Assembly: GCA_036362985.1 (NCBI GenBank)
Contig: JAYGXS010000003.1
Span: forward strand, 49,400,455 to 49,464,454
Source of the DNA: Ligula intestinalis
Lineage: Eukaryota > Platyhelminthes > Cestoda > Diphyllobothriidea > Diphyllobothriidae
Direction of reading: 5' to 3'
DNA length: 64,000 nt
Shown here: piece after piece, positions 36,535 to 49,200 of the stretch
Numbering within the stretch: position 1 is the first letter of the stretch
Layout: every line of letters begins with the position of its first letter
Position numbers and translations under genes: made by a program
Notes under the pieces: generated by a model
The model's database searches: none
Seen by the model: the letters and a program-made list of their open reading frames with translations, nothing else
What the model was told of the DNA's origin: nothing

Positions 36535-37206
36535 ATGATGCCTTACTTCCCAATGGAGCTCGATATTCCTACAAATGCTGCAAGAGAGTCGTCCTCAAAC
36601 AGCCCACAGTCAGCCTCAGGCACTGCAAGTCGGATGTCACTCATGTCACCCCGTTTATCGAACAATCCAAATCAGTCCAGTCCTATGCGCGATCAGATGT
36701 TCTCTTCTGTCACAGCTGATATAAATCTTCTGACAAGCTCATCGCATACAGATTGCTTGATGTCATCGTCTTTCGCTTCATCACTCGGCGAAATATCTGT
36801 GCATTTGCACAGAGTAAATGAAAGCACTCCCTCAGGGCAGCTGGACCTCACTTCATCGACTCCTTGTGCGCTGTCCCCCGGTCACCATCTTGTTGAACGT
36901 TTCAGACAATCCTTTCTTCCCGACTCCGTCGAGTTTGAGGCTCATTCAAGGTCTGGCTCTGTTCGCCGAAAAATGCATTCTAGCGGCTCATCAGCCAACC
37001 AGCACCGTCTTTGTTACTCCTCGGATCGGCATTCCCGTAGCTCATTAGACTCGATGAATCACTTGCGCAAATGTCAGGAATTATGTGATGTTGTCCTTGT
37101 GGTTGGGCCCAAGCGGATCCTCGCCCATCGGCTTGTACTTGCGGCATCATCTCCATACTTCAAGGCTATGTTCACCGGAGAGCTTGCAGAATCAAGGCAA
37201 ACTGAG
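36535..37206 (+). CDS. KLHL20: KLHL20 exon 1: Ser-rich N-terminus and start of BTB
   Basis: It has 224 codons. The first in-frame ATG is 36535 (a second is at 36538). The frame is open back to a TGA at 36430 without another ATG. It ends ESRQTE with donor GAG/GTGATC. The first 170 residues are Ser/Pro/His-rich and probably disordered. BTB starts at [16 protein letters not shown]. Confidence 0.85.
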
Positions 37207-40200
37207 GTGATCCTTGCGAAGCATTTTTTTTCACGAAAAATATATCACTTAGCTTCATCGATTTGCAGTTGTGTGGCTTCGAATCAACGAGGTCTCCCAG
37301 TTCGTGTAAAATTTAGCGCTGTCTAATCAATTTCGTTGGCCTCAGTTTGATTTTAGAATAGATCATCCTTTGTCTTCTGAATTCTGGTTATATTCTTTTG
37401 TTTACCCCTGGTACTAACTAACAACGGACTATTGATGCTTCCTAGACATTTCGGACACCTTTGAAGGAATCTAGACATATTCATTTACGATGAAGTAGAT
37501 CCGACAAAGCAAAGGGAGATCGGAATGGCCATTTCTGGCTTGTTAGCCGTCCTTGGCAAAGCGGAACTTAATTATTCCTTGACTAGATTGGCAAAACACC
37601 TAAATTCATTCATATTCATTTGTGTTAGCCTTATAACAACGATATCCTGCAGTTCTATTATATAAGTCGAGTAAACTTCGGGTCGACAGGACTCACTCCG
37701 ATTCCATATCGACAATTTTCTCTTTACTTGGAAACCAAAGCCTGTTAATGGTGAGATAAATCAGTACTCCTTATACTTAGCTCTCTGATTAATGTACGCA
37801 TGGACTCTTGCGGATGGAGAAAAGACTGAATGATCATTGTTAACTTATTTGCCACCATCATTCAGCCTGCATTTCTCCCAGGCCGACAGCACCTTTCAAA
37901 TCCGTTTATTTTTGTCTTGCTATCCTACATCCTAACATGGATCTCTGTTCCGCTTTAAAAATCCATCAGTTTGGTTGCCATCGCTTGCAACCACCTGCAA
38001 TGCACACGTTTACTTTGAGCAATACCAATTATTTCGCAGTAAATACTCAATGGTTACGCTCTAAAACTTAACAAGGGACATTCAATTTCGTAACCTAAAG
38101 CAACAGCAAGCATCGTCCTGGCAGTTTGTAGCTGGAAATCAAAGTCAGTGTTTCAGGAATCGTCTACTGCGGTACGGTAAAGGCGCTGGACGATTCAATA
38201 CTTATTGGTCTGCAATCCTTGTAGATGATTTTGGACAGACCCAGACTGTTAGCTGGGATCATGGCTGCTGTCCCTATTCTTTCGTTGTGTTCATATCCCG
38301 GTTACGTGTAGGTGTCGACTAGGTTGTGTATAATGGTGTCTCTGACACAGAGGCCTAGACTATGTGAGCTGTGATTCATGCCGCCTTCTCCGCTAGACGT
38401 TGTTGTCACGCGTACGTGCAAAATAGGGTACCAGCGAGCGATGTCCTTTATGGCATCCCCATTCCGTGAAGCCTGTGTCCTGTTTGTCGTGCCTGCTCCG
38501 CGCATCTATAGATTTTGTATATTCGAACCACTTTTGCTCAAGGTTAAGTGCAAAAAAAAATCAAGCTCTTGGGTCTACTGAATAAGCCGTCGCGGGCGGT
38601 AACTACTTTACTATGACACCAACTACCTTTTGGAATATCACGAGGCTATACTGAGTCTATGGTACATTTGTCACGAACCGTAATTCAGTAAGTCTCTTTC
38701 CCCTACAGCCTTACTCTTCGGTTATTGAATCAAAGCGTTAGATCGGACGACCTCAAACAAAGAATGGGACTGTGTTGGATCCGCGTGCACTCAAAATCTT
38801 TGTGAAAAATACCCGATTCCGATGCCGGTAGCTACCGTCCTTATTATGTCTTTTGCCTCGCAGGACGCTCCAGTACGTGCCATTTCAATGTCAAAATTGA
38901 CGAAATTGGAAACGATAACAAACTCCATAATCTTACTAAACACGATTCGTAAGTGTCGCTTTGGTTGACAATACGATAAGGGCGAAAGTCCTACTATCGG
39001 CTCACATCGGCCCCCACATTGAAGTCTATCGCATGTGTGTCTGATTTAGTACGCCTATTAAAGTTCGGCCGGTGAAATTGATCATACTCAGGTGCATTCT
39101 CAGCAAATCAGCAACCCACGATAGGCGGCTGAAACTGCGGAAAATCGGAGTTTGAACAGTGAAAATCCTCTGAAAGCAGCGCTAAGATGTCGAGGTGCTC
39201 GAATTCCTCAGAATTTTCCAACATTTCGCACGCTGCCCGCATATTCCTGGATGTCCGAATCATAGAACACCGATTATAATCACTGGATAGTAGTATGTTT
39301 CCTTATTTAATTCCTATTTGTTTCAAGGCCCTTATTGATTATTTCGATTTCGGCAGAAAATTAAGCTCCCTCGAAAATCTGTAGTGCATTTACGTACGCC
39401 ATGGACATCCACTCAGGTCTTAGATCAGGCTACGCATTTTCCTCCATCCTTTTTCAGTTAACTTTTAAATGGTAGGTAGATTTCCGAGTAGGGCTATGGA
39501 TTTTGCTGTCTGCCTTATAAAACACTTCCTCACATTAGCAAGGGAGACTGCAGACGATTTTAATCTCATGAATAGAAGTCTTCTGGCCCGTGAGCTGATC
39601 TTTAAAATCAAAAATTGATCTGATTGGGCACTTACCTCAAAAAATGCTGTCAACCAAACAGGAAGTCACCGTCAAAAGTTTCGCATACCAGTGCTTTCTT
39701 AAAGTCAAACTAAGAAAAAATAGACTTTCGGCTAAATTCAACAAGGGGGCTTCCCTAGCTCTGCACCCCAGTTTCATAGGCGCGATCGATTTTTTTTTCT
39801 CGCACGTGACAAGTTTTATAGAAATTCGGGTGACTGTATTACACAGGTCCAGCTCACCACGAATGACTGTCCCTTATTGCAGTCAGTCGGCTGTGGATTC
39901 CTGACCGAATGAGTCATTTAGTCTGTAGGTCATGCATGCTGAAGGCTACATTGCCACAAGTGCACTCGAAGGCAACTCCGGCCCCGTCCATCTAAATCTT
40001 CAGTGGGTCAGCTCCATGCTATCGTCAGCCTTGTCCAAGGTCTTACAAGATGGAATTCCGGAGGATCTCGCCTGTCATCTCGAGTGCGATCATGACTGGT
40101 CCATTGTGATCGATAAGCTGACGGACGCGAATTTTTTCTTCTCTTCCTTGCCGCCTGTCTAGCCTTTCAGTGGGAATATGGTACAGGAAGCAGCGTTTTC

Positions 40201-43200
40201 TCATTTGCCATACTGAAAGCCAGTTTTACTCATCGTTTTTCCAGTTCACCACTCGTTAAAAAAGTAACTATAAAAAATTCTTATTTATTATAATCTATTT
40301 CACACAAACATTGAGCCTTTAGTTAGCAAAAATAATCGTTTTTTGGCCATGGGTAATACAACTTACGGGTTGGAATGCATGCTATTTACTTGTGGAATTC
40401 CATGTCGACCTTCAGTTCCTTAACCCACAATACCATGTTATATCTGTAGGTGAAACTTCACGACCTTGATCCCTCCGCAGTGGAAACGCTCGTGGATTTC
40501 TGCTATACTAGCAGGATTCAAGTTGAAGAGAAAAATGTACAGGCTCTTTTGCCGGCAGCTTGTCTCCTGCAAATGACGGAGATCAAGAACGTTTGCTGTG
40601 AGTTCCTCAAACGCCAACTGGATCCTACCAACTGCTTAGGCATACGGGCTTTTGCTGATACTCATTCATGTGGCGATTTGCTGGCCTTGGCTGACCGTTT
40701 TGTTCACCAGAATTTTTTGGTGAGTTTTCAGTGACATTCCCATATGCCGATATCCTTTGATACATACTTATCTACCTAATATATGTAATTTAGTAGGAAT
40801 TCCAGAAGTCGGAAATCTTCAGCTTCCTGCGAGTACTTTTCGTTTTATTAGTTTTTAGTTCAATTATAGTTATAGCTTTAGTTAGCTCCATTTTTAATTC
40901 AATTTAGTTTTTTAAGCAATATACGATTGCTTGTCGGCTTATCTTACTAAAAATCTGTTCAAATGCACGAGGAGGTATTGAGTTTAAAAATGAGGGAAAG
41001 CCTATCTCTCATAGTTTTATTTTAATCTCTAAATTTTGATATAGAGTCGATATCGGTTTGCAGCCTATTTTTAGACACCTTTTGCGCAGATTTTGCTTCC
41101 TGTTGATTTTATTTTTCATTTTAATCATCGTGCGCATTAATCTCACGAATCACGTATAATTACATTTTGCCTTGGGCTCACACCAATGCAAGTAGCCCAA
41201 AATGCATTTTAAAACTATTACAGCTCTAACCTTGTCCTGCTTGCAAGTCGTGGCGAAGTAACTTTGTAAGGCTATGTTATGGAATATTATTCAACGAAAC
41301 CATCAACGAGTATTATAAATTTTCCATAAAGCTATTATCCAGCTATTACGAATTTCGATGTTAACAGAAACGGAGTATTGCAATGTTGTTTTGGGTCCTG
41401 GCTTCTGGTTTTGAATAACCACCATTAAAAACCCGAACGGAGTAGTCATTTCAATAAATGGGACGTTCAAGTAGCATCGGAGGGAAAATAATGCGGGGTC
41501 TGTCCTGTCTTGTAAATAGATCTCATTATATGACTCGCCAGTTACATGTACATACATTTATATCATCAATGCCTGCAAAGCGAGCCTCCATTTTGCGGTG
41601 TTCTACTTTGCTCCCCTTTGGTTGACCGCGGAGGTGATAGCTGTAAGCGTTGATTATCTCTTGTCAAGAGGGTTCGCAAAGCCTGGTAAGGCGCGGACAT
41701 GTTTATATGACGGTTACCCGAGCGGTTAGCCGACCGTCGTTACTCATACATATTCTTCGACGTGATCATAACTTGAATTTGTCCCATCTGCACGGCGTGA
41801 ATTTCCACCAACATCGAGCCGAACTTCCAAATGGTTAACTATTCGCGCACTCGCATTTGTGGCGGTTGACCGGCCTCTGATGTGATTGTTCTCTTCACAG
41901 TCTTTTTTTGCTTGCGACTGATCTCCATGTGTCAGGTCACAATCTTATAATTGACTCGCAAGACATCTTGCAATGAAGTTTCGTAGTTTATAAGACCAGA
42001 ACAACAAAGCCCCTATGTTTTGCAAACAGCGTGAAACTTTATTATTCTTCGTATTTTTTTATTACTATTTCACATCGAGTGCAAATAGCATTTTTTATGT
42101 AATCGCTGCAGCAAATAACATCGTTTTTAACCGTGACATGATGCGCTTAATTATAGGCACACGAACATTACCGATAAAGACGAAAGAAACTGCACTGGCC
42201 CTTTTTGGCTTATTGGCCATTATCAGCCAGCCACACCCGTTCCAGTGGTTAGAACGTTGGGCTTCAAAGCTTTAGGTCTCGTGTTCGAGCCTCTAGTGGT
42301 GTACCATCTGGGGTTGGATGTGACTGAATACTGGCGACTAAAAAGCCAGAAATGACCATTCCAGTCTGCCTTTTCTTTGTTGGAAATGTTGATTTGCCTA
42401 TAACACCAGCGACTTTGCGTCTACTGGCGGGGCTTCAGAGCGAGCCCCAAGGTAGAACGGAATGTGTGAGTCGCGTAACCGATCGGTAATCGTTGATCCA
42501 ACAATGCGCTTTATTACCTGCAAATTACCTCTATGTATAAGCATTTTCTAATGCCCATTTAAACAAAATGTCTGAACCGAGAACTGGAAATAGTGAAAAG
42601 AGATATGTAGTGACCGGTTGTGGGCCAAAACGGGGTCAAGGTTCCCTCACGGTGAACATCTATCGGGCTGTGCACAGTTTGCGCGAGCCGATGCAAACTG
42701 TTGTACATGCACATAAGATATTTTAGGTACGGGCTTTCACGCCGTATCAGCCACAGCGTCTAGTGCTATCATTCACTGACTTACAGCCCGAAAGGTCTAC
42801 AGACGCATTGAAGTGAGTGGGACGAGTTCAGTACCTTCTCGTGCCAACAGTGCCTGTACGGCAGTACTATCTTAATGACAGCCTTACATACTCTCTGCTT
42901 TGTCCTATTTATTATAATCTTGCGGCACTTCTAGAGATTTCCATGACGTTGAACAAAAGTCATGATTTTCTAGGTAATCTTACACCTAGCAGTGTTTATT
43001 GCGCCACTGTAATAGAAACGTCAAGCAGGGGAGCCGTAAAATCCACGCGTTTCCTCGCAACATACACAGTTTTCTGTGGCAGGTCAAACACCTTCAAAGC
43101 TCAGGCAGCCGCAATAATTTTGGGGGAAAATTTGCTCGCATCCTAAACCGACTGTGTTCTCGCCCACCATGGCTCCTACATGTCGCATGCCTGGTAATGA

Positions 43201-46200
43201 GCCTCCTAGCATTAAAGCTTCACCAGCTAGGTAAAGATCCACCACCTACTGTGCCTTGTGTATAGCCTTCAAATGCATACCCAGTGGCCCAATCTGTCGC
43301 GTAGTTGGCTTGGTTTGAAGTAACCAGAATATCTGAGGTGATATTTGAGCACAGGTTCTTCTTCTGCTTGCACCAGTCAAAACAGCGTTCGTAGCATTTA
43401 CCCCTCCGACATGCTCAACTGCATGGATTTGAGCATGCAGGGTGGAAATACAGGAAGCAGAAGAACACGTGCTGCTGATAAAGAGGACGAACCAAGTTCT
43501 GAATCCCACGTCTGTTTTCTGGCGGGGGACTCGCCGATTTCGTGCATAGGACTTTGTGGCACTATCGAAAACCATTTGGAAGACTACTGTGCCGACGGTA
43601 TAATAAGCCGTGGTTCACATATAACGATCGGCACGATACGTTGTTCCACTCGACGGATATGGTTTTAACTTCCTAAACAGCTGATAGAGGTGGCCTCTCA
43701 TGCTTTATAACTTAAGCTGGATGTACCTTCCATCTCGGCCCTAGTTTAGGAAGTGGGATTGGATGAATTCTAGTACAGTGGAATCTCCGTTAACGAGTTT
43801 AATCGATTCCAGCATCGAGCTCGTCATTTAAAACGCTCTTCTTGCAAAACGTAGCCAATCAAACTGCATCAGTTTACTGACTGGCTGCTGGCGATCGAGG
43901 ATCCACGCCCCGAGAAACAAAACTCAACGGCGGACACAGGTGCACGCACTGACAGCTTGTTAACTGAGCGGCAGCTCGTCAATAAAAACACATTTCCGCT
44001 AGTAGCTCGCTCGTTACTCAGAATACTCGTAGATGGACCTGCTCATCACTCGAGGCTCTACTGTTCTTGGTTAAGTATGTTATGTGCTCCATAGTCACCC
44101 CTTAAAATTTTGCCAAAAGTTCGTAAAAAAGCAAACGATCCTGTCTCACCTCTATTTGGATGAGTATATTGATTTTCGTCACTGCCTTTCCTTTTTACTT
44201 TTCGCTTATTTCAAAATTGCTCTCTTTGAAAGCCAAACACCTAACTTCCACTCCCGCATGCAAATTATCTTCTAGGAAGTTGTCGAATCGGAGGAGTTCC
44301 TTCTTCTGCCCCTGAGCCAGCTGGTGGACCTGCTGAGTTCAGATGACCTGAGCGTGCGCAACGAGGAGCAGGTTTACCTGGCTGCCATGCGCTGGATCCT
44401 CTACGACCTTTCTGCCCGCCTGCCGCATCTACCTATACTGCTACAGCACGTGCGTCTGCCCTTACTGTCGCCCAAATTCCTCGTTGGCGTAGTGGGTGCC
44501 AACTCGCTGATTCGTTCCAGTGAATGCTGTCGTGATTTGGTGGATGAGGCCAAAAACTACCTCCTCTTGCCACAGGAGCGACCCAAGATGCAGGGACCCC
44601 GCACTCGCCCTCGCAAACCCGCCTCCTGTGGTGAGGCGCTCTTTGCAGTGGGCGGCTGGTGCTCGGGTGACGCAATTGCATCTGCCGAGCGCTACGATCC
44701 GCGCACCCATGAGTGGGTGCTGGTAGCGCCGATGAATAAACAACGGTGCGGTGTGGGGGTGGCGGTTGTCAATGATCTTCTCTACGCTGTTGGTGGTCAC
44801 GATGGTCAGAGCTACTTAAATTCGGTTGAGAGGTAGGATATCACATTTTTTGGCCGTCCACCATCACAACTTTTTTGCCTACTTCGTCCTCCTCCGAGTC
44901 TAATCTATTGTATTCGCGACCTTATCACAACTAGGTTTGATGCTAAGGAGTTATTTAGATTTGCCACATTGTCAGTTTTTCTCCAGAATTGGCTTCTGGG
45001 GGTGGTTCAGTGGCCCTTTCCCTCACTCGCTATCAAAGAGTCTGGCTGGCTAGTAGCCCTCGTTGTATCAGGAGCCCCGCCGGGTAAGCCTCAATCCCGG
45101 CGGTGTGGAGGAGGGAAAGTCGGCACAGCGTGGTCGGGAGAGGCTGCTCCGCGTCAAAAACATAGATGTAGAGGAGGGGAGATAGATCCATCGTAGGGAG
45201 GTTGGGTGTAGTAGACCTTGGCCGACGTGAGTACGGGTGGGAACGCGGTCGAAGACGCGTCTGCTGTGGTTCCCTGTCTCGGGTGGCTGGCTGGCTGGCT
45301 GGTAGCCCTTGTTGGATCAAGAGCCCCGCCGGGTGGGCCTTAATCCATGGCGGCGAGGAGGAGGAGGAGCAGCAGCACCAGCATGGTCGGGAGAGGCTGC
45401 TCCGTCATCAAAAACCCAGATGGAGAGGAGGGAAGATAGATCCACCGTAGGGAGGTTTGGTGTAGCAGACCTTGGCCGCCGTGAGAGCGGGTGGGAACGC
45501 GGTCGAAGACGCGTTTGCTGTGGTTCCCATCAAGGAGTCTATCGATAGGTGGCGAAGTTTATAACAGAAGATCTCCACAAGTCAGAAGTTAGCGAAGACG
45601 GACGGGGCTGGACAGTGTTTACTCTGAGAAAGAGCTTACAAAAGGTTTAACAGAAGAGAGTTGTTCGCATTCTTTGCACACCAGTTGTTGTGTGTGTCCG
45701 TGGGCTTTCGGGAGCCAGAGGCTTGTTCTTTGTTCGTAACCAATCAGCGAAAGGTGCACATTGATTGGCTTCGAGCTCTCGAGATGGAAGGGTCAAGACT
45801 AGCGTGACAGTGACCCGATCAGTAGACGGACCAGGGGAGGCGTCTCCTGCAGCGGATCGATAATGAGCGTGTGACGAACAGAGAAGCGTGGGGGCAGACT
45901 TTCACGCGCGACTGTAAGAGTTGGTAGGCGAGGAAAATGTGAGTCAGCGCAGTGACGCTGATAATGGGCTGGTGAAAATGATTGTATGATTCTCCATGAG
46001 CCTTCTTTATTGAAATGAAATGTACCTTTGTTCAGAAGAAAATTGCACGCTTTCTATTACCCAAGGGGATTGCAGAGCGAAGGGTGCTCAAGAGGTACTT
46101 TTGCCGTCGTAATCCATCAGTCCTATTCATCAATAACTTTTAATGACTGCTCAAAAGCTAATCGTTGCACCCCACCTTATTACCATGTGTTCTAACGGGA

Positions 46201-49200
46201 CGATTGCGTAGCGGACTGACAGAGATTGTGCTAGCGACAATTTAGACCACAGTCTAGCTCACAGTTATTGCCGTATCTCATTAGTATGTCTGTGAATTGA
46301 ATAGACATGAAAAGCCATTGTAAATGCGTAGTTTCTGCGAAGCTGGCGACCTTGAGTACCCGCCTATTTCGCATCGAGTTGTACTCTTTTCAAGACCTAG
46401 ACAAAAAAATCAGACGGCATAATTTACCACCAGACATGTTCCATAGGCATCTTTATGTACTTCGTTGCCAGTCTGAAGATCTTCGACCGCCAATTAAAAA
46501 AATATCCGCTCGGTTTTCGATGTTCAAGATCTCGCCGGTGAATTTTGTACGGCCGAAATTGACGAAAATTAAGTGGCTTGTAGCCTATACTTCGCGTGTG
46601 ATTGCCACATTCTTTTTATTTTATCGACCAACGTCACTAAGAGCAATTTAAAGACCCTCCGAGTGAAATTCAATCCATGCTGTGATATGAGTTCCCACAA
46701 GCGGGCGTGTACAACTGAATGCCGTCGAAGAGGAAGAAATGATCCCTAGGATATCATTCTTGTGGGTCCTACTTCTCGAGCGATGTATACAGTTCTTAAC
46801 CATGAAAGTGTTAGGAGTTCACTGTGTAAAAAGCACTGTTCAGGCTGACCGGGGGAGGGGGAGAGAAAATCTCTGCTGTGCGTGTTGATTTGCCCCCTCC
46901 CCATGGGTTCCCCTCAGCCTGTTTAGTTTCCCGCCTATGCCTAGCCAGGAGGATCTAAGCCCGCTACCGCCTTGACCGCCCTAAGGGTTTGGGGATCGCG
47001 TGCCGCCACCATTCGTATTGTATTCGCACACTGTCTGTTCATAATGTCGTATGAGTTTGGGAAAGCTGGATGTACCGATTGTTCGAGTAATCGGATTTTG
47101 GCCGCCTCATGCACCTGTCCTGTTGCCTGATTATCGCCTCGGCCCACGATCTTGACCGCGCCAAAGCCGAAGTCGTTGCTAGCTGGAGTGGCGTTCACTA
47201 CTATCAGTGTTGCCGTTTCGACCTTGAAGACAAAACCCCTCGACTTCCTGACAGTACCCTCTATCCACGGTTTCTCGTCGAGCAAACACCTCTTATCCCT
47301 CCCGAAGGTAGTCTTTTGGCGGTTCTGAACCTTCCGTTTCAGATTCTGTAGTCGTACCTCAGGTTATCGGACCAAAAAACGCTCGGCTAGTGTTTCCCCG
47401 CCAGTATCGGGCCTGTTCTGTGGACCAGAAGGAACGTGCTTACGAAGTCCATTTGTACGCCCGTGTCCCACATCTTTTGTCTTGAAAGTGTCAACAAACC
47501 TTTCTGCTTGGTCGTTCGACTGGGGATAAAATGGCCTGTTCCATTCCTTAATGACCTAGCAAGTGGGCGTTCGCTCGCCATTCCTGGCAGTGGAGGACGC
47601 CGGCGCCACCACTAGCTGGCAGTCGTGCAGCGCTATCTGTGATTATCGGCTGACTTCTCCAACGTAGTTACCCTCTCACCAACCGCATTCTATTGGACAG
47701 ACGTTTATCCGCCCTCTTTCGGACTTTGCTCTTTCTGTTGCTCTATTTGGCAGCAAAGCGTTCAGTCGAATCCGTGGGCAAGCCCAACCCCAAGTGACCC
47801 AGCGATGGACTTTAACTCTTCGCCATGATGCGGGTTGATTGGCCTTCCCCCTCTGACTCTATGTGCTCGTTAGCTCCTCTTAGCGCATATCCTAGTAGAT
47901 CTAGACAGCTTCACTAGGTAGCTCAATTAAGCCCCGTTTCAAGACTGAAGTGCTGCAATGGATGCCCACCAGTTGGCAAATGTGTGCGCGCATACCATTG
48001 GTATGCAGCTGATGGTTGCTGACAAGGAATACAATTTGCATCGTGTCAGTCGGCTTTCTGTGGCTCGCTGTCGTCACCAATTGATATCTGGCGATTGACT
48101 GCGATATAATCATATCAAGCGAAACCGGTTGTTCTCGATGCTCTTTTCGCCAATCAGAAAGGATTGCAAGCATAATCGCTACTTTTCTTAGATGTGCGTG
48201 TCAGTCGTCAGCATAGTGTTGCCGCTAGTCGGAGTTGGAATTGCCTATAAGCCCGACTCCGCTACGTCACCGAAGGGTTCTACCGTTCGGTGAGATTACT
48301 GACAGGGACATAGGAGACTGGAATAGCCATTCCCGGCGTATTAGTCGCCATCAGCCAACTCTACCATACTCTACAGAATGTAGTTGCATAGGACAGCTAC
48401 ATTAAAAGAACCAGTCGATAGCTATAGATGAGGATGCATGAGCGCCAGCTAGCTACGCAGTGGAACCGGAATCTAGACTTTGAGTTTCGTGCAGTTAGAT
48501 AGGCCTCAGACGGCCTGCTGAGGCCTTTTTCAAAACCGGCGATTATAATGAATGCAGGTATCCAATCGGATTAATGTGGCGGAAGAAATTGAAATTGTCC
48601 GCTCTGGCGCAGAGCGGTCACGATAGTCTCTTGAATTGTTTGGGACCATACATGAATCTGGATCTCTTATTTCCCGGGAGCAACTGCTGATGGGAAGCAT
48701 GCACGAATTCTGCCGTCGCAGTCTCTCGTTGTTGGGTAATGCTTTGTACTTTGTCACCCTTATAACTGCCTTCGGACAGTGCCTATTTAATTCTTTGCTG
48801 ACCTAGCAAGTAAGCGTATACTCGCGATTCCTGACAGCGGAGGACGCCGACTGAAGTGGCGTGTGTTAGTTTTCATATTTTCAAAGTCATACTTCAGAAG
48901 GTTATTTATACTTACTGTAACCTGCTGCCCATGCTCAAACTAAAGAATATGACAATAAGCAGAATTTTAATTTATCCTGCGTTTTTTCACTGACTCAGAG
49001 AAGTAATCCGTCATGAGCGGGGGAGGGTGGGATTGCGGTCGCAGTCCGCTTTAGTCATTTGTTTTGTCGGGATTCATGTTCCAGATTCAATCTTTCTTTT
49101 CACCGCAACTAGCGAAAAACAACCAGTGCAAATTCAGGCAGGTGATGGTTTTGTGCGTACGACAGTCGGACCGTCGGTCTTGCCGATGTTCACCAAGAGC

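Larger units (their letters stand above)
40720..44275 (+). other. KLHL20 intron 2
   Basis: This 3.55 kb intron contains one full tRNA-SINE (42.19-42.40 kb) and a pogo-like MITE (43.78-44.06 kb). The remainder shows nothing recognisable. Confidence 0.6.

Noticed and set aside
39932..40162. 76-codon open frame in KLHL20 intron 1, with an acceptor-like TAG/G before it
   Set aside because: Exons 1 and 2 of KLHL20 join exactly in register without it, and it has no recognisable domain.
41690..41760. tRNA-Leu/Ser-like GGTTACCCGAGCGGTTAG stretch
   Set aside because: No box B or matching 3' acceptor half follows at the right spacing, so it is not called as a tRNA or SINE.
45361..45385. HDV-like ribozyme hint (GCATGGTC) in the SINE-like unit
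   Set aside because: Only an eight-base word resembles the HDV ribozyme. No nested double pseudoknot could be traced.
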